NCBI RefSeq assembly: GCF_001586215.1
Contig: NZ_CP014634.1
Coordinates: 682,001 to 746,000, forward strand
Length of the DNA stretch: 64,000 bases
Direction of reading: 5' to 3'
Origin: Corynebacterium simulans
GTDB lineage: Bacteria; Actinomycetota; Actinomycetes; Mycobacteriales; Mycobacteriaceae
The notes under the pieces are model-generated. The model was given only the letters and a program-made list of their open reading frames with translations, ran no database searches and had not been told where the DNA came from. Numbering within the stretch: position 1 is the first letter of the stretch; every line of letters begins with the position of its first letter. Below are positions 1 through 10,700 of this stretch, in pieces. Made by a program: the position numbers and the translations under genes.

Positions 1-1
1 A

Positions 2-526
2 GCCGCCAGCCAGGATGGATTCGTGCTGCGTAACCAGCTAGAACAAGAAAATACCTACTCGTATATCAAGGCTGTCAGCCCGCATTTTCCGGTGGTAGCG
101 GTGGATTTCCTTGATAAGCCGGTGGAACTGGCTGAAACACTGCGCAAGTGCAAGGGCGACTTTTTACCTGTGTCGATGTTTGATGCCCGTGGTGTAATTG
201 GCCCTCTGCGAACCGCCGGCCGCGGGCCGTGTCCCATGTGCTCGCATCTGCACCGAATCGACGGCGATGAGCAGTGGCACAACGTCGTCACCCAGCTGGA
301 TACGGCAGATGCTAAGGCCGACGAGGTCATTATCAAAGCAGTTGCCATGCAAACCATGATCTTTTTAAGACGGCTTGCAGGCCGCCCCAGCCCACCTGGT
401 GCAAAAAGTAGCCGCGTCATGCAAGGCGAGTTACTGGAAGTAGACCCTTACGGCCACAACCAATACCGCCTAGTCCTCGAGCATCCGAAGTGCCCCTACT
501 GTTTTGAAAAGTCCCAGCGGCGCTAA
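2..526 (+). CDS. C-terminal part of a ThiF/TOMM cyclodehydratase-like protein (5' end outside window)
   Basis: The frame is open from base 2, so the true start lies before the window; a GTG at 23 is only an internal candidate. The visible 174 residues contain a CPMC motif followed by SHLHR and, near the C-terminus, CPYC. This looks like a zinc tetrathiolate of E1/ThiF-fold proteins that bind the leader peptide of azole-modified peptides. The 'GPL..G..PC..C..LHR.D.D..W' arrangement resembles, from memory, M. tuberculosis Rv3196, which also lies near uvrD2. No precursor peptide or YcaO gene is visible, so a peptide-modifying role is family inference only. It converges on uvrD2, with 75 bp between the two stops. 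Confidence 0.6.
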   Translation, partial: AASQDGFVLRNQLEQENTYSYIKAVSPHFPVVAVDFLDKPVELAETLRKCKGDFLPVSMFDARGVIGPLRTAGRGPCPMCSHLHRIDGDEQWHNVVTQLDTADAKADEVIIKAVAMQTMIFLRRLAGRPSPPGAKSSRVMQGELLEVDPYGHNQYRLVLEHPKCPYCFEKSQRR

Positions 527-601
527 GCGCTAGCATCGTGGCGCTTCCCTGCGGCATCTGACTAAAAATGCAGGTCTGAGTTTGCTGCCCTGAATACTTG
601 C

Positions 602-2656
602 TCAGCTGCGCAGCGTGGAGATGATCTGCAGAACTTCCGCACCATAGCGCTCAAGCTTGGAGGGGCCGACGCCGGAGATTTCGAGCAGCTCGCCTTCGTC
701 AGCCGGGAGAGCCTCAGAGATTGCTTGCAGAGTGGCATCGGAGAAGATGACGTAGGCCGGAACTTTGGCATCGCGGGCGGTGTTCGCACGCCAAGCGCGC
801 AAAGCGGAGAACACTTCTTCGTCGCCCTCGTAATCGCAGTACTCGTGGCGTCCCAAGACCTTTTCAGCCGGGCTGCTCAACGGCGCTGCACATACCCGGC
901 ACTTGCGCTCGCGATAGCGCCTACCGCTACCAGCGCTTTCTTCGATTCCCGGCACCAAGCCGTCAAGGAAGCGGGTGCGTTCACGGGAGGCCCGAGAACC
1001 AGTGGTTTTTGCCAAAGCCCAAGACAAAGCGAGGTGCTCGCGGGCGCGGGTGATTCCGACGTAGAACAGGCGGCGTTCTTCTTCCACCTGCTCGTCACCT
1101 GCCTTGATGGCGTAGTTGATAGGTAGCAGCTTCTCCGTCAGGCCCACCAAGAACACGGCGTCCCACTCCAAGCCCTTGGCCGCGTGGATGGTCGCCAGCG
1201 TGACGCCTTCCATCGTGGGGTTCTGCTTATTTTCAGAACGGCGATGCAGCTCTCCCAGCACTCCGCTCAAATCAATGCCTTCATGGTCTTGGACAATTTG
1301 CTCGATGAGATCTACGAGGGCATTCAGCGACTGCCAACGCTCACGTGCCTTGGCACCCTGCGGCTCGCTAGGCGTAAGCCCCAATTCAACGAAAGCAGCA
1401 CGAGCGATGGCGACGGGATCCGCTGGCAAGTCTTCACGGCGGGTAGCCGCAATGAGCACGCGGACTGCTTCCAGGATTTCCGGGCGGCGAAAGAAGCCCT
1501 CGCCACCGCGGACTTGGTAGACAATGCCGGCGTCGGCAAGCGCCTGCTCAAACTGCTCGGACTGGGCGTTGATGCGGTAGAGCACCGCGATCTCAGAGGC
1601 TTTAACGCCCTTGTTGAGCAGAGTCAGGATTTGGCCCGCGACTTCCTTTGCCTCGATCTCTTCGGATTCAAAAGCCTTGAACGTCGGCTCTGGGCCGGGC
1701 TCGCGCATACCCTGCAGCTCCAAGCGTGTACCGGCAGCGCGGCCAGATGCCTTCGCGATGACGCGGTTGGCCAAGTCCGTTACCTGCGGGGTGGAACGGT
1801 AGTCACGCTGCAGCTTCACGATTGTGGCGTTGGGGTAGGTGCGCGAAAAGTTCAGCAGATAGTCCGGCGAGGCACCGTTGAAGGAGTAAATCGTCTGGTT
1901 AGCATCGCCGACCACAGTGAGGTCATCGCGCTCCCCCAGCCACGCATCTAGAACCCGCTGCTGCAGCGGGGTAACGTCCTGGTACTCATCCACCACGAAG
2001 GTGCGGTACTGCTCACGGAAGACCTCTGCCACGGAAGGGACATTCTCAATGGCGCCAGCGATGTGCATGAGCAGGTCATCAAAGTCCAAGAACATGCGGT
2101 CCGGAGTGGACTTGAGCTGCTCATAGCGGCGGAATACCTCCGCGACCTTGGCAGGTTCAGCAGGCGCTTCGCGGTCTGTCGTGGCGATTACCTCCGGATA
2201 GGAATCTGGCCCAACCAGCGAGGACTTAGCCCACTCGATCTCGCTGAGATAATCCCTGATGGAGTCCTTCGAATTATCGAGATTCAGCGAGCGCACCGCA
2301 CGGGCAACGAGGGAGAACTTGTTATCGACGAGCTCCCACGGCAAATCACCTGCCACCTGCGGCCAAAAATAGCGCAGCTGACGCCGCGCCGCCGCGTGGA
2401 AAGTCAGCGCCTGGACACCGCCGACTCCCATGTGGTTGAGGCGGTCACGCATCTCGCCCGCAGCACGGGTAGTAAAGGTAACCGCCAGGATGCGCTGCGG
2501 GCTAGCGAAACCTTGGTCCACCATGTTGGCGATGCGATAAGTAACCGTACGGGTCTTACCGGTGCCCGCGCTCGCCAGGATGCACACCGGCCCACGCGGG
2601 GCGGTGGCTGCTGCAAGCTGGTCCTCGTCCAATAGGGACAAATCCGGCCTATTCAC
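602..2656 (-). CDS. uvrD2: ATP-dependent DNA helicase UvrD2
   Basis: Superfamily 1A 3'-5' DNA helicase of 684 aa. Walker A (ASAGTGKT) is at residues 28-35, motif II (DEYQD) at 223-227, and GDANQTIYSFNGA follows as motif III. The C-terminal third carries a zinc-knuckle-like C-x2-C...H-x2-C element (residues 586-607) and then an HRDC domain to the end, the layout that separates UvrD2 from UvrD1. The usual fourth cysteine appears to be histidine here. The GTG start overlaps the nudC stop by 8 bp, so translation is probably coupled. In mycobacteria UvrD2 is the essential UvrD-type helicase; the repair role here is inferred from family. Confidence 0.93.
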   Translation of the reverse strand: MNRPDLSLLDEDQLAAATAPRGPVCILASAGTGKTRTVTYRIANMVDQGFASPQRILAVTFTTRAAGEMRDRLNHMGVGGVQALTFHAAARRQLRYFWPQVAGDLPWELVDNKFSLVARAVRSLNLDNSKDSIRDYLSEIEWAKSSLVGPDSYPEVIATTDREAPAEPAKVAEVFRRYEQLKSTPDRMFLDFDDLLMHIAGAIENVPSVAEVFREQYRTFVVDEYQDVTPLQQRVLDAWLGERDDLTVVGDANQTIYSFNGASPDYLLNFSRTYPNATIVKLQRDYRSTPQVTDLANRVIAKASGRAAGTRLELQGMREPGPEPTFKAFESEEIEAKEVAGQILTLLNKGVKASEIAVLYRINAQSEQFEQALADAGIVYQVRGGEGFFRRPEILEAVRVLIAATRREDLPADPVAIARAAFVELGLTPSEPQGAKARERWQSLNALVDLIEQIVQDHEGIDLSGVLGELHRRSENKQNPTMEGVTLATIHAAKGLEWDAVFLVGLTEKLLPINYAIKAGDEQVEEERRLFYVGITRAREHLALSWALAKTTGSRASRERTRFLDGLVPGIEESAGSGRRYRERKCRVCAAPLSSPAEKVLGRHEYCDYEGDEEVFSALRAWRANTARDAKVPAYVIFSDATLQAISEALPADEGELLEISGVGPSKLERYGAEVLQIISTLRS

Positions 2657-3368
2657 CGTGGTACCACTCCATAATCATCGTGTGTGCAATCGAGCCCTTG
2701 CGGGCAATGTTTAAATCCGGCAGCTCAGCGCGTGAAACCCAGCGGATTTCTTCGAGCTCGCCATCAGTATCGCAAACAGCCTGGACATCATCCGTGACCG
2801 CACTAAAGCCCATCATCAACGAGCCACTAGGCGGCCAAGGCTGCGAGCCCCAATAGCGCACTTCGTGCACGCGCCTGCCGGTCTCCTCCAACGCTTCCCG
2901 CGCGAAAGCTTCTTCCAGGCTCTCCCCCGGTTCGACGTAGCCCGCGATGAGCGAGAAAAAGCTATTGCGCACGCGGTTGCGAGCCAGAAGGATCTTATCC
3001 GTGCCTGCCAAGTAGATAATGCCGATGACTGCGGGGTTGATCCGCGGAAAGACCATGCGGCGTGGGTCTTGGAGCGAGCGCCCGACGACGCCCGGTTCTG
3101 GGAAGTACAGTTCATCACCCGTACGCGCATCAAAACGCGTCTCCCGGCGATTGCGAACTAAATGGATGGCCTTGAGGATGTCAGGGTTTTCTGCGAAGAA
3201 GGCAGCGTCACGGAGCGTTCCCAGCTTCGTAGCGGATTGATCGGGGATAGAAAACGCCTGAACGGCCCCTACCTCAACGAGGATGGGGCCGCTGGGCTCC
3301 GCGACCAAGACCGGCGCACCCGTGTCATCGACCGGCACTCGGTTGCTCTCGGTGACAGGAAGAAACAC
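2649..3368 (-). CDS. nudC: NAD(+) diphosphatase NudC (Nudix hydrolase)
   Basis: 239 aa. It has a complete Nudix box (G-x5-E-x7-REALEETG) and then SQPWP..SLM, the signature that separates NudC (NADH/NAD+ pyrophosphatase and RNA NAD-decapping enzyme) from other Nudix proteins. It is shorter than the roughly 260-310 aa usual for NudC. The region before the Nudix domain, where the E. coli enzyme has a four-cysteine zinc ribbon, holds no CxxC pair, so zinc binding has probably been lost. The GTG start shares one base with the stop of the channel gene upstream, and the stop overlaps uvrD2: one transcription unit. The N-terminal domain is degenerate but long enough to fold. Confidence 0.88.
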   Translation of the reverse strand: MFLPVTESNRVPVDDTGAPVLVAEPSGPILVEVGAVQAFSIPDQSATKLGTLRDAAFFAENPDILKAIHLVRNRRETRFDARTGDELYFPEPGVVGRSLQDPRRMVFPRINPAVIGIIYLAGTDKILLARNRVRNSFFSLIAGYVEPGESLEEAFAREALEETGRRVHEVRYWGSQPWPPSGSLMMGFSAVTDDVQAVCDTDGELEEIRWVSRAELPDLNIARKGSIAHTMIMEWYHGE

Positions 3369-4528
3369 TAGTCTTCTTCGTCCTCTTCTTCAGTTGCCTG
3401 CTCCATCTCGTGCTTGATGTAAAGGAGGCGATCACCGGGCTTGAGGGAGTAAGCATCCGCGGTATCCACGCGGTGCAGTTCGTTGTTACGCAGCACTGCC
3501 AGCACGATGTCTGCGAGGTGACGTGGGTTGGAGCCCACCTCGAACTCGCGGACCGCACGTTCGGAGACGGAAAAGCCCTCGTTTGGGGAGAGGAGATCCT
3601 CCATCATTTCCACTACCGTCGGCGTTACGGTGGCAAGGCCCAGCAGGCGTCCGGCAGTCTCCGCGGAGGTAACCACGGAATCGGCACCCGATTGGCGCAG
3701 CAGGTGGCGGTTCTCAGACTCACGCACCGAAGCGACAATCTTTGCCTTCGGGTTCAGCTCGCGCACCGAGAGAGTACACAGAACGGCGGTATCGTCCGTG
3801 GACGGAGTCACGACAACAGACGCCGCATTCTCGACGCCCGCGATGCGCAGGACATCTTGCTTAGTGCCGGAACCGAAGATGGTGACCAGGCCGTGGTGTT
3901 CAGCGTTCGCGAGCGAGGCACGGTTGGTGTCGATGACCACGATCTGGGAGGCCGGGACGTCGTCAGCCAGCAAAGCAGCGACGGCGCCCGCGCCCTTGGT
4001 GCCGTAACCAATAACAACAGTGTGGTTGCGCAATTGCTTTCTCCAATTCTGGATTTCGAATGTACGACGTGCTTTATCTGTAAGCACTGACAGCGTCGCG
4101 CCGACCAACAAAACAAGGAAGATCAGGCGGGCTGGCGTAACTATGAGCAGGTTGACGAAGCGGGCTTGCGGGGTCACCGGGACGATATCGCCATAGCCCA
4201 CTGTGGTGAGAGAGACTGCGGCGTAGTAGGAAGCATCGAGAAACGACAGGTTCTCGCTGTAGCCATCACCATCGAAGTAGACCACGACGGTGACGAAGAC
4301 AAGCAGCGCGAATGCCCACAGGACGCGGCTGCCCAGCTGCTTCCACGGGCTGTCATTGTCAGCACGCGGGACCGTGATCACATCAATGAGCGCGTGATCA
4401 GGCTGCGACGTCAGCTCAATCTGCGGCATGAAGCGCGCCTTAAAGCGACGGCTTATGCGTTGCGCACGTTGTTTCGGCACTGGACTTTGGTCTTCCTCTA
4501 ACTTTGATTTTTGTGGCTTTAGCGGCAC
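3368..4528 (-). CDS. Two-TM potassium channel with RCK (TrkA-N) domain
   Basis: 386 aa. A basic cytoplasmic N-tail (to about residue 65) is followed by TM1 (about 68-86), a pore loop with the K+ filter TTVGYGD (108-114), and TM2 (about 124-149). From residue 169 there is a Rossmann RCK domain (VVIGYGTKGAGA) and a TrkA-C-like end rich in acidic residues. This is the architecture of MthK-like ligand-gated K+ channels. The same gene sits between nudC and the adnB helicase in mycobacteria (Rv3200c, from memory). The start is GTG without a clear Shine-Dalgarno. A TATGCT hexamer shortly upstream could serve as -10 of a leaderless transcript (inference). Confidence 0.9.
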   Translation of the reverse strand: MPLKPQKSKLEEDQSPVPKQRAQRISRRFKARFMPQIELTSQPDHALIDVITVPRADNDSPWKQLGSRVLWAFALLVFVTVVVYFDGDGYSENLSFLDASYYAAVSLTTVGYGDIVPVTPQARFVNLLIVTPARLIFLVLLVGATLSVLTDKARRTFEIQNWRKQLRNHTVVIGYGTKGAGAVAALLADDVPASQIVVIDTNRASLANAEHHGLVTIFGSGTKQDVLRIAGVENAASVVVTPSTDDTAVLCTLSVRELNPKAKIVASVRESENRHLLRQSGADSVVTSAETAGRLLGLATVTPTVVEMMEDLLSPNEGFSVSERAVREFEVGSNPRHLADIVLAVLRNNELHRVDTADAYSLKPGDRLLYIKHEMEQATEEEDEED

Positions 4529-4585
4529 GCGTTAACGCGAGCATAGCCAAAATGGGACCCGCGTTTTACGAACCGGCTAAATACC

Positions 4586-7500
4586 TTAACCCGCAGAGGC
4601 AGAAACTGACGATTCAAGAAGCTCCACCAGCCGCTTTCCGGTGGGCAAATCCCGCGGTTCAAAGAGATAGCCGTCATGGACATAGAAGAATGCCGCGCGT
4701 ACGTCTTCGGTGCTATGCACGCGCCGCCATGCCTCAGCATAGACCGCAAGCTGGATCTCTGCCGCGCGCATATCCGCGCCTTTAGGCGGGCGGCCAGTTT
4801 TCCAGTCCACGATAAACCAGGTGCCGTCTGCTTCGCGGAAGACTGCGTCCATGCGTCCGCGTACTACCGAATCACCGATGGTGATTTCAAAAGGCGCCTC
4901 AACATATTCCGGGGTGCGCTGCGCCCATTCGCTGGAAAGGAACGCCTCCTTCAATGCTTCCAAGTCCTGCTCAGGCTGTTCATCGGAGCCGGGCAGTTCA
5001 TCCTCCGACAACAGAGCCGGCGAACCAAACCTATCTTCCAGCCAAGCGTGGAAAGCGGTACCGCGTTTGGCGTATGCATTCGGCTTAAAAGGAATGGGAC
5101 GTCGTTGGCGCCGCGCAAACTGAATGGGGTCTGAACTGAGCGAGACCATGTCGGAAGCCGTCAGCTCGGTGGGAAGCTCTACGTCCACGACGGGTGCTTG
5201 CAATGCCGCGTATTCCTCGATCAAAGCACCGGCTTCTTGTTCCCAAAGCTCAAAGGTTTCTCCTGCGCGCAACTCCGGAAGTTTGTCCATGGCCTCCAGC
5301 ACAGTCTCCGCTGCCTGCACAGCATGCGGGCTAGCTTCCAGCGCTGGGAAAGTGCCCTCGAGCGTTACCTCGTGCGCGGCAGCCTCCTCGGGGCTAGCGG
5401 GCACGTCCCAATGCTGGACCAAGTCAGGATGCTTTACGCGCAGCAGTTCTAGGTATTCGTAGGGCCCCTTCTTCGACTTATTTTGGACCTTGTTGGTTCC
5501 AGAACCCGTAATCGTCAGCGTGGACTCGGTGCGGGTCATCGCAACGTAGAAAAGGCGCGCGCTTTCCTCGCGCTGGTTCTGGCGCACGCTTTCCTTATAG
5601 GCCTCACATGCCTTGCCGAATTCCGAACGCTTTGTAGCATCAGGGTCCAGCTCGATGACGTCTTCGTCACCGGGGACCTTCTCCACGAAGGTGAGGAAGG
5701 TTTCGGCTTGGCCCTTGTAGCTCGTGGAGTCAGCGTGGAGCACACAGACGTGCTTCCACTCCAGGCCTTTGGATTTGTGCACGGTCATGATTTGCACGCG
5801 CCCGGCTACAGCGGGAACTTCGCCGGGAGTAAGGCCGTCTTCGCGTTCGCGTGCCATCGAGAGATAGTCCAGCAATGCGGAAAGGGAATCGCCGTGGAAA
5901 TCGGCGACGACGTCGGCAAAAGCGTCCAGGTGCGTGGTGCCGCCCAACGTGCCGCTGGCTAGGACCTCGGTGCGGATATTAAAGAGTGCTTCGATGTCGG
6001 CGAAGAGATCCGATAAAGACTTAGACAGCGAGTAGGTACGCAGGTGGCGCAGTTTCGAAGAAAGCTCCTCCATGCGCACCAGCCCCGGCGCGCTATAGCG
6101 TTCGCGCTCGCCAAGGTCTGCCAAAGCATCGGCCAGGCCCAAGATTTGTCCAGTGCCTTCTTCAGTCAGCTCCGCTAGTTGGGCGGCGAGATGCTCGACT
6201 GGGTCGCCGCCCTCCCAACGCAACCGTCCTGATGCCGCTGCATCGCCGCCAGCAAGGTTGCGTTGACGTGCCAACAGCTGCTGCAGATCCTTTACGCCCA
6301 GCCCGCACATGGGCCCGGTGAGCACGCGCAGTGCGGCGTTGGTGTCCTGCGGGCGGACGAGGATGGTGGCAACGGCAATGAGATCTTGAATCTCCGGCTG
6401 CCAGAGCAAGCCGCCTAGGCCGACGATTTCATTCGGCACGCCTGCGTCATCTAAGGCTTGTGCGATAAGGGGTGATTGCTTATTCGTTCGTACAAGCACC
6501 GCCGCGCTGAAATCGTTTGGGTCCTCGTATCGCTCATAAAGGCTCTTGAGATGCTGGGCGATGTGTTCATGCTCCTCGCGCTCAGAGGCAAAATACCCCA
6601 GCTCGATATCGCCTTCCGGCGCGCCATCGCGCGGCTGCAGCTCATCAACAGGCCGTGGGCCAGCGGACTCGGAAAAGAGCTTGGCCGCGACGTCGTTTGC
6701 CAGTTCCAAAGCCCGCTGTGGGTTGCGCCAGGATGTGGTCAGCTGGTCCTTCGGTGCAGGTGAGCCATCTTCCTGGGGGAAATCCTCTACGAAGGCCGCA
6801 AGATTTTCTGCCGTGGCGCCACGCCAACCGTAGATAGATTGCATTGGATCGCCCACGGCCGTTACGGATACGCCTGGGCGCACGCCGCCGAACAGGGAAC
6901 GAAGAAGCACGCGCTGTGCATGGGAGGTGTCCTGGTACTCATCGAGCATCACCACGTTGAAACGCTGGCTTTGCTGCTCGCCTACTGCGGGATGGCTCTG
7001 GGCCAGCTTGGCGGCGATTGCCATTTGCTCGCCAAAGGTGATGACGCCACGGGCCGCTTGTTCTTCCTTCAGGGCCTCAACGAGTGGAAGATACTCCACA
7101 CGCAGCTGCTGGCGGTCTAGGTACCGTTGCACATCCTTGTTGAATTCCGGGCCGTTTTTACGGGTCTTCTCTAGGTCATAAGCGGTGGCAGTGAAGATCC
7201 GGGCATGCTCCCGGATATCGGCCGGATCCATCAACGCGTTATCGATGGATTGTGCAAGCTTGAGCAGGGTCTCAGTAACCGTGGCCACCGACTGGGACGC
7301 AGATAACTTGCCGCCGTAATTGAGCACGACATCGTGCGCGATGGCGAAGCGTTCTGCGTCTGTAATAATCCGCGCGCTTGGCTCAACCGGCATGAGCAGA
7401 CCATATTCCCGTACCAAATCACCCGCGTAAGAGTCATACGTGGCGACCTTCGGCGCAATGTTTTCCAGCGCTTCCGCCGCTGCAGAATCCGGCGCGACGA

Positions 7501-7795
7501 TGCGGGAATCTCGCAGCTTCATCAATTGCTTGCGGATGCGCTGCTCAAGCTGCTGAGCTGCCTTGCGGGTAAAAGTTAGACCCAAGACGTTTTCTGGGCG
7601 CACCATGCCATTGGCCACGAGGTAGACCACACGCGAGGCCATGGTTTCCGTCTTGCCAGCTCCCGCGCCGGCGACGACCAGCTTCGGACCGAGCGGGCCC
7701 TCGATGACCTTGCTCTGTTCATCCGTCGGCGGGAAAGGCTTATCCAGAGCAGCAGCAAGTTGCTGGGGGCTTAAAAGTTTAGTCTGCGAGCTCAT
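4586..7795 (-). CDS. adnB: AdnB subunit of the AdnAB helicase-nuclease
   Basis: About 1069 aa. N-terminal UvrD-type motor with intact Walker A (AGAGAGKT, near residue 45), motif II LDEYQDT and motif III GDPMQSIYGWRG. The C-terminal RecB-family nuclease shows GRMDAVF...DWKTG...QLAVYAEA (about 979-1025). AdnAB resects double-strand breaks in mycolata, in place of RecBCD or AddAB. I chose the ATG at 7795, which overlaps the end of adnA by 17 bp. An earlier start at 7864 would overlap it by 86 bp and adds a segment that does not look conserved. All motor and nuclease residues I can identify are present, so this should be the active translocase of the pair. Confidence 0.92.
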   Translation of the reverse strand: MSSQTKLLSPQQLAAALDKPFPPTDEQSKVIEGPLGPKLVVAGAGAGKTETMASRVVYLVANGMVRPENVLGLTFTRKAAQQLEQRIRKQLMKLRDSRIVAPDSAAAEALENIAPKVATYDSYAGDLVREYGLLMPVEPSARIITDAERFAIAHDVVLNYGGKLSASQSVATVTETLLKLAQSIDNALMDPADIREHARIFTATAYDLEKTRKNGPEFNKDVQRYLDRQQLRVEYLPLVEALKEEQAARGVITFGEQMAIAAKLAQSHPAVGEQQSQRFNVVMLDEYQDTSHAQRVLLRSLFGGVRPGVSVTAVGDPMQSIYGWRGATAENLAAFVEDFPQEDGSPAPKDQLTTSWRNPQRALELANDVAAKLFSESAGPRPVDELQPRDGAPEGDIELGYFASEREEHEHIAQHLKSLYERYEDPNDFSAAVLVRTNKQSPLIAQALDDAGVPNEIVGLGGLLWQPEIQDLIAVATILVRPQDTNAALRVLTGPMCGLGVKDLQQLLARQRNLAGGDAAASGRLRWEGGDPVEHLAAQLAELTEEGTGQILGLADALADLGERERYSAPGLVRMEELSSKLRHLRTYSLSKSLSDLFADIEALFNIRTEVLASGTLGGTTHLDAFADVVADFHGDSLSALLDYLSMAREREDGLTPGEVPAVAGRVQIMTVHKSKGLEWKHVCVLHADSTSYKGQAETFLTFVEKVPGDEDVIELDPDATKRSEFGKACEAYKESVRQNQREESARLFYVAMTRTESTLTITGSGTNKVQNKSKKGPYEYLELLRVKHPDLVQHWDVPASPEEAAAHEVTLEGTFPALEASPHAVQAAETVLEAMDKLPELRAGETFELWEQEAGALIEEYAALQAPVVDVELPTELTASDMVSLSSDPIQFARRQRRPIPFKPNAYAKRGTAFHAWLEDRFGSPALLSEDELPGSDEQPEQDLEALKEAFLSSEWAQRTPEYVEAPFEITIGDSVVRGRMDAVFREADGTWFIVDWKTGRPPKGADMRAAEIQLAVYAEAWRRVHSTEDVRAAFFYVHDGYLFEPRDLPTGKRLVELLESSVSASAG

Positions 7796-10700
7796 CAGAA
7801 ACCTGCTTTCCTTCTGCTTGGATGGGACAAATGGACCGGATTGCGCAGCGCCCACAGGACTCATTTTCCCGGGCGGTCAAGTGCTGACTGGAAAGTTCAG
7901 CTACCAGCGCGGGCAGCTTCCCAGCGAATTCTTCTAGTTCTTCCGGCAGCACAGCAGCTTGGTCGCGGCTGGTGATGGACTTTTGATCAGTGCCTGGATA
8001 AACCAGCACGCCACCACCTCGAGCCATACCCTCACCCGTGCGGATTACAGGACCGTGTGCCTTGTCTTCGTTAGCGTCGCACAGCTGACCATGCGCCAAA
8101 GCCAGCTGATAGGTCTTTAGCTGCGCATTGTCTTTGGCTTCCTCACGAGACGGCGCGCTGCTGCCCGTCTTGAGGTCAACCACCATGTAGTCTTCGCCTG
8201 CTTTAACCAGGCGGTCCATATAACCTGCCACCTTAATTCCCGGCATGACCTCCACGGAGACCGGAACCTCCACGCCAACCAGCTCAAAGGTAGAAGCAGT
8301 GTCCAGGGCCCACTGATGCGTGCGCTCAAGCAGGCGCTCAAAGTCCGCGAGCTCGGAGTCTCGCTTCCAGCTGGGCGCATTAAGGATGAGGCCAAAAGCA
8401 TCCTTGACCATCTTTTTGCCAAGTTCTGGATCCACGCCGCGGCCCAGCGCCTCAAGATATGCATGCGCCATGGTGCCGCGCAGCAACGCCAGCGGCGTCT
8501 CTTCTTCCTCGCTCAAGTTTCCAAGTACTGCATTGAGCGGACAACGCAAGAGCGCCTCCACGCGGGATGGCGAGACACGGCCAGTGGGCGTGCCAGAGTC
8601 TTCCGTTTCTTCCGCTACCGCCACCGAGCGTGCAGCCCACCATTGCTCAGGATGGGCTCCGGGCACTCCGGCCTTGGCAAGCCGTGCGAGCTGACGTGCC
8701 GCCTGACTGCGCTCAGCCTCCCCGCTTTCAGGATCCATGACAACACGGCGCAATTGGGCCACGAAAGAAGGCACCGAAAGCACCGCTACCTCGAGCGGGT
8801 CAATTTCCCGCTCACCGCGCACTGATACCGGTTCGGGTTCGGCCACTTGCAAGCCCAACTCTTGCGGCAAACGCACCGCGCGCAGGCGCTTATTTGCTTC
8901 CCGGCGTTCGACTGCACCGGGCACGTCCACGCTGCCCTGCCGCGCAAACTCACTAATAAAGCGCGACGGCTCTTCGGGCACGTCAGCATCGGGTGCATCG
9001 ACCGCGGCAAGCAACAAACGCGCACGATGGCGGGTCGTGGCCACATGGAACAAGCGGCGTTCCTCCCTCAAGCGGCTTGCCACATGGCTTACCGGCGTGC
9101 CCGGGGTAATCGACCGATCCAGCAGATCAATTAACGCTTCCTGCTCAAAGATCGATCCCGTCTCACCGAGGGAAGGCCAAGCACCTTCCTGAGCGCCAGC
9201 GATGACAACAGTGTCCCATTCCCGGCCCACCGCACCGTGCGCAGTAATCACCTCTACCGCCTGCGGGATAGCGCTGCGGCGGTCACGCACGCCGGTGGGC
9301 AATTCTTGTTCTTCGATGTGCCGCAGGAAGGAATCGAGCGAAGCTCCGGGACGGCGCTCAGAGTAGTCACCTGCAGCATCAAAAAGCGCCATCATGGCAT
9401 CCAGGTCGCGGTCTGCCTGCGAGCCGGTTGCACCACCGCGCAACGCAGCCGCCTGCAAACGAGCATCGAGCCCAGTGGCATTCCATACCTCCCACAGGAT
9501 TTCCTCGATAGAGGCTTGCGCACCAATGGCAGCGCGGCCTGCCTGCACAATCGCGCGGATGCGCTCCAAGATGGTTTCTTCGCGCTCGGTCAAAAGCCCC
9601 GCGAAATCCGGCAACTGCCCTTCCAAAAGTCCACGCAGCGAATCAATGCCGCGCGCTTGTGGCGCCCACCGCCGCAGGCCACGAATCAGGCGGCGCAAGG
9701 TTACGGGATCCGCTCCGCCCACAGGCCCGGTGACTAGGTCTTCGAGTTCCGCATTGCTGAGCTCATGCTCGAGCGCCCGTAATGCCAAAAGTACCGACTT
9801 GACCAGCCTTTGCTCGGCCAAGATTACGTCCGTGGGATTGATATGAACCGGCACGCCAGCGGCTAGCAGCGTGCGGCGAATCTGGCCGATATCTCCGCTA
9901 GAGCGGACGATGACGGCGATATCGCGCCAGTCGACGCCGTCTTCCAAGTGCCGGCGGCGCACCGCGTCGGCCACCACATCACGCAAGGTCGAGCGCGAGT
10001 CCACGATGCTGATGCAGGCAGGCGCTGGACGACGCCGCGGTTCATCCAGCACCAGCTCATGCTCTGCGGGAAAAGAAGTCAAGAACTCCGAATTGGCACC
10101 GCGGAAAGCAAAGACCGCTTGGTCAGGGTCACCTGCTACTACGGTCAGTTCCGCCCCACGCGAGAGCTTTTGCACAAGCAATCCGGAGGTTGGATCAAGC
10201 AGCTGGGCATCGTCAACGATGATGGTGTGCCACGGGTGGTTTTCGGTAGCGCTAGAGCGCAGCAGTACCTCGTTGACTAACTCCGCCGCCGAATAAGAGT
10301 GTAGGCCGGCTAGCTGCTGGGTGCGCTCATATTCCAGCAGGAATTCACCCGCCGCAGTCCACATCGGTCGGTCATACTTCTTACCCAACTCCATGAGCTC
10401 ATCAGGACCTTGGCCGCGCTCGATAGCGCGCAACAGAAGGTCGCGCAATTGGCGCGCGAAACCCTCGAAGGTCAGTGCCGGCCGTACCTCCGCCGGCCAG
10501 CTGCCGCGATGTTCTTCGGCTTGGCCCTCGAGTAGTTCACGGATGACGGCGTCCTGCTCCGCGCCGGTGATAAGGCGGATCTCCTCGTCCGCTGCATTAC
10601 GCAACAGCGCAAAGGCCAGCGAGTGCACGGAGCGCACCATGGAGGCCTGCGCCGCGTAATCCTCAAGGTGTTCTGCCAATTCACGGCGCAGGATGGCGCC

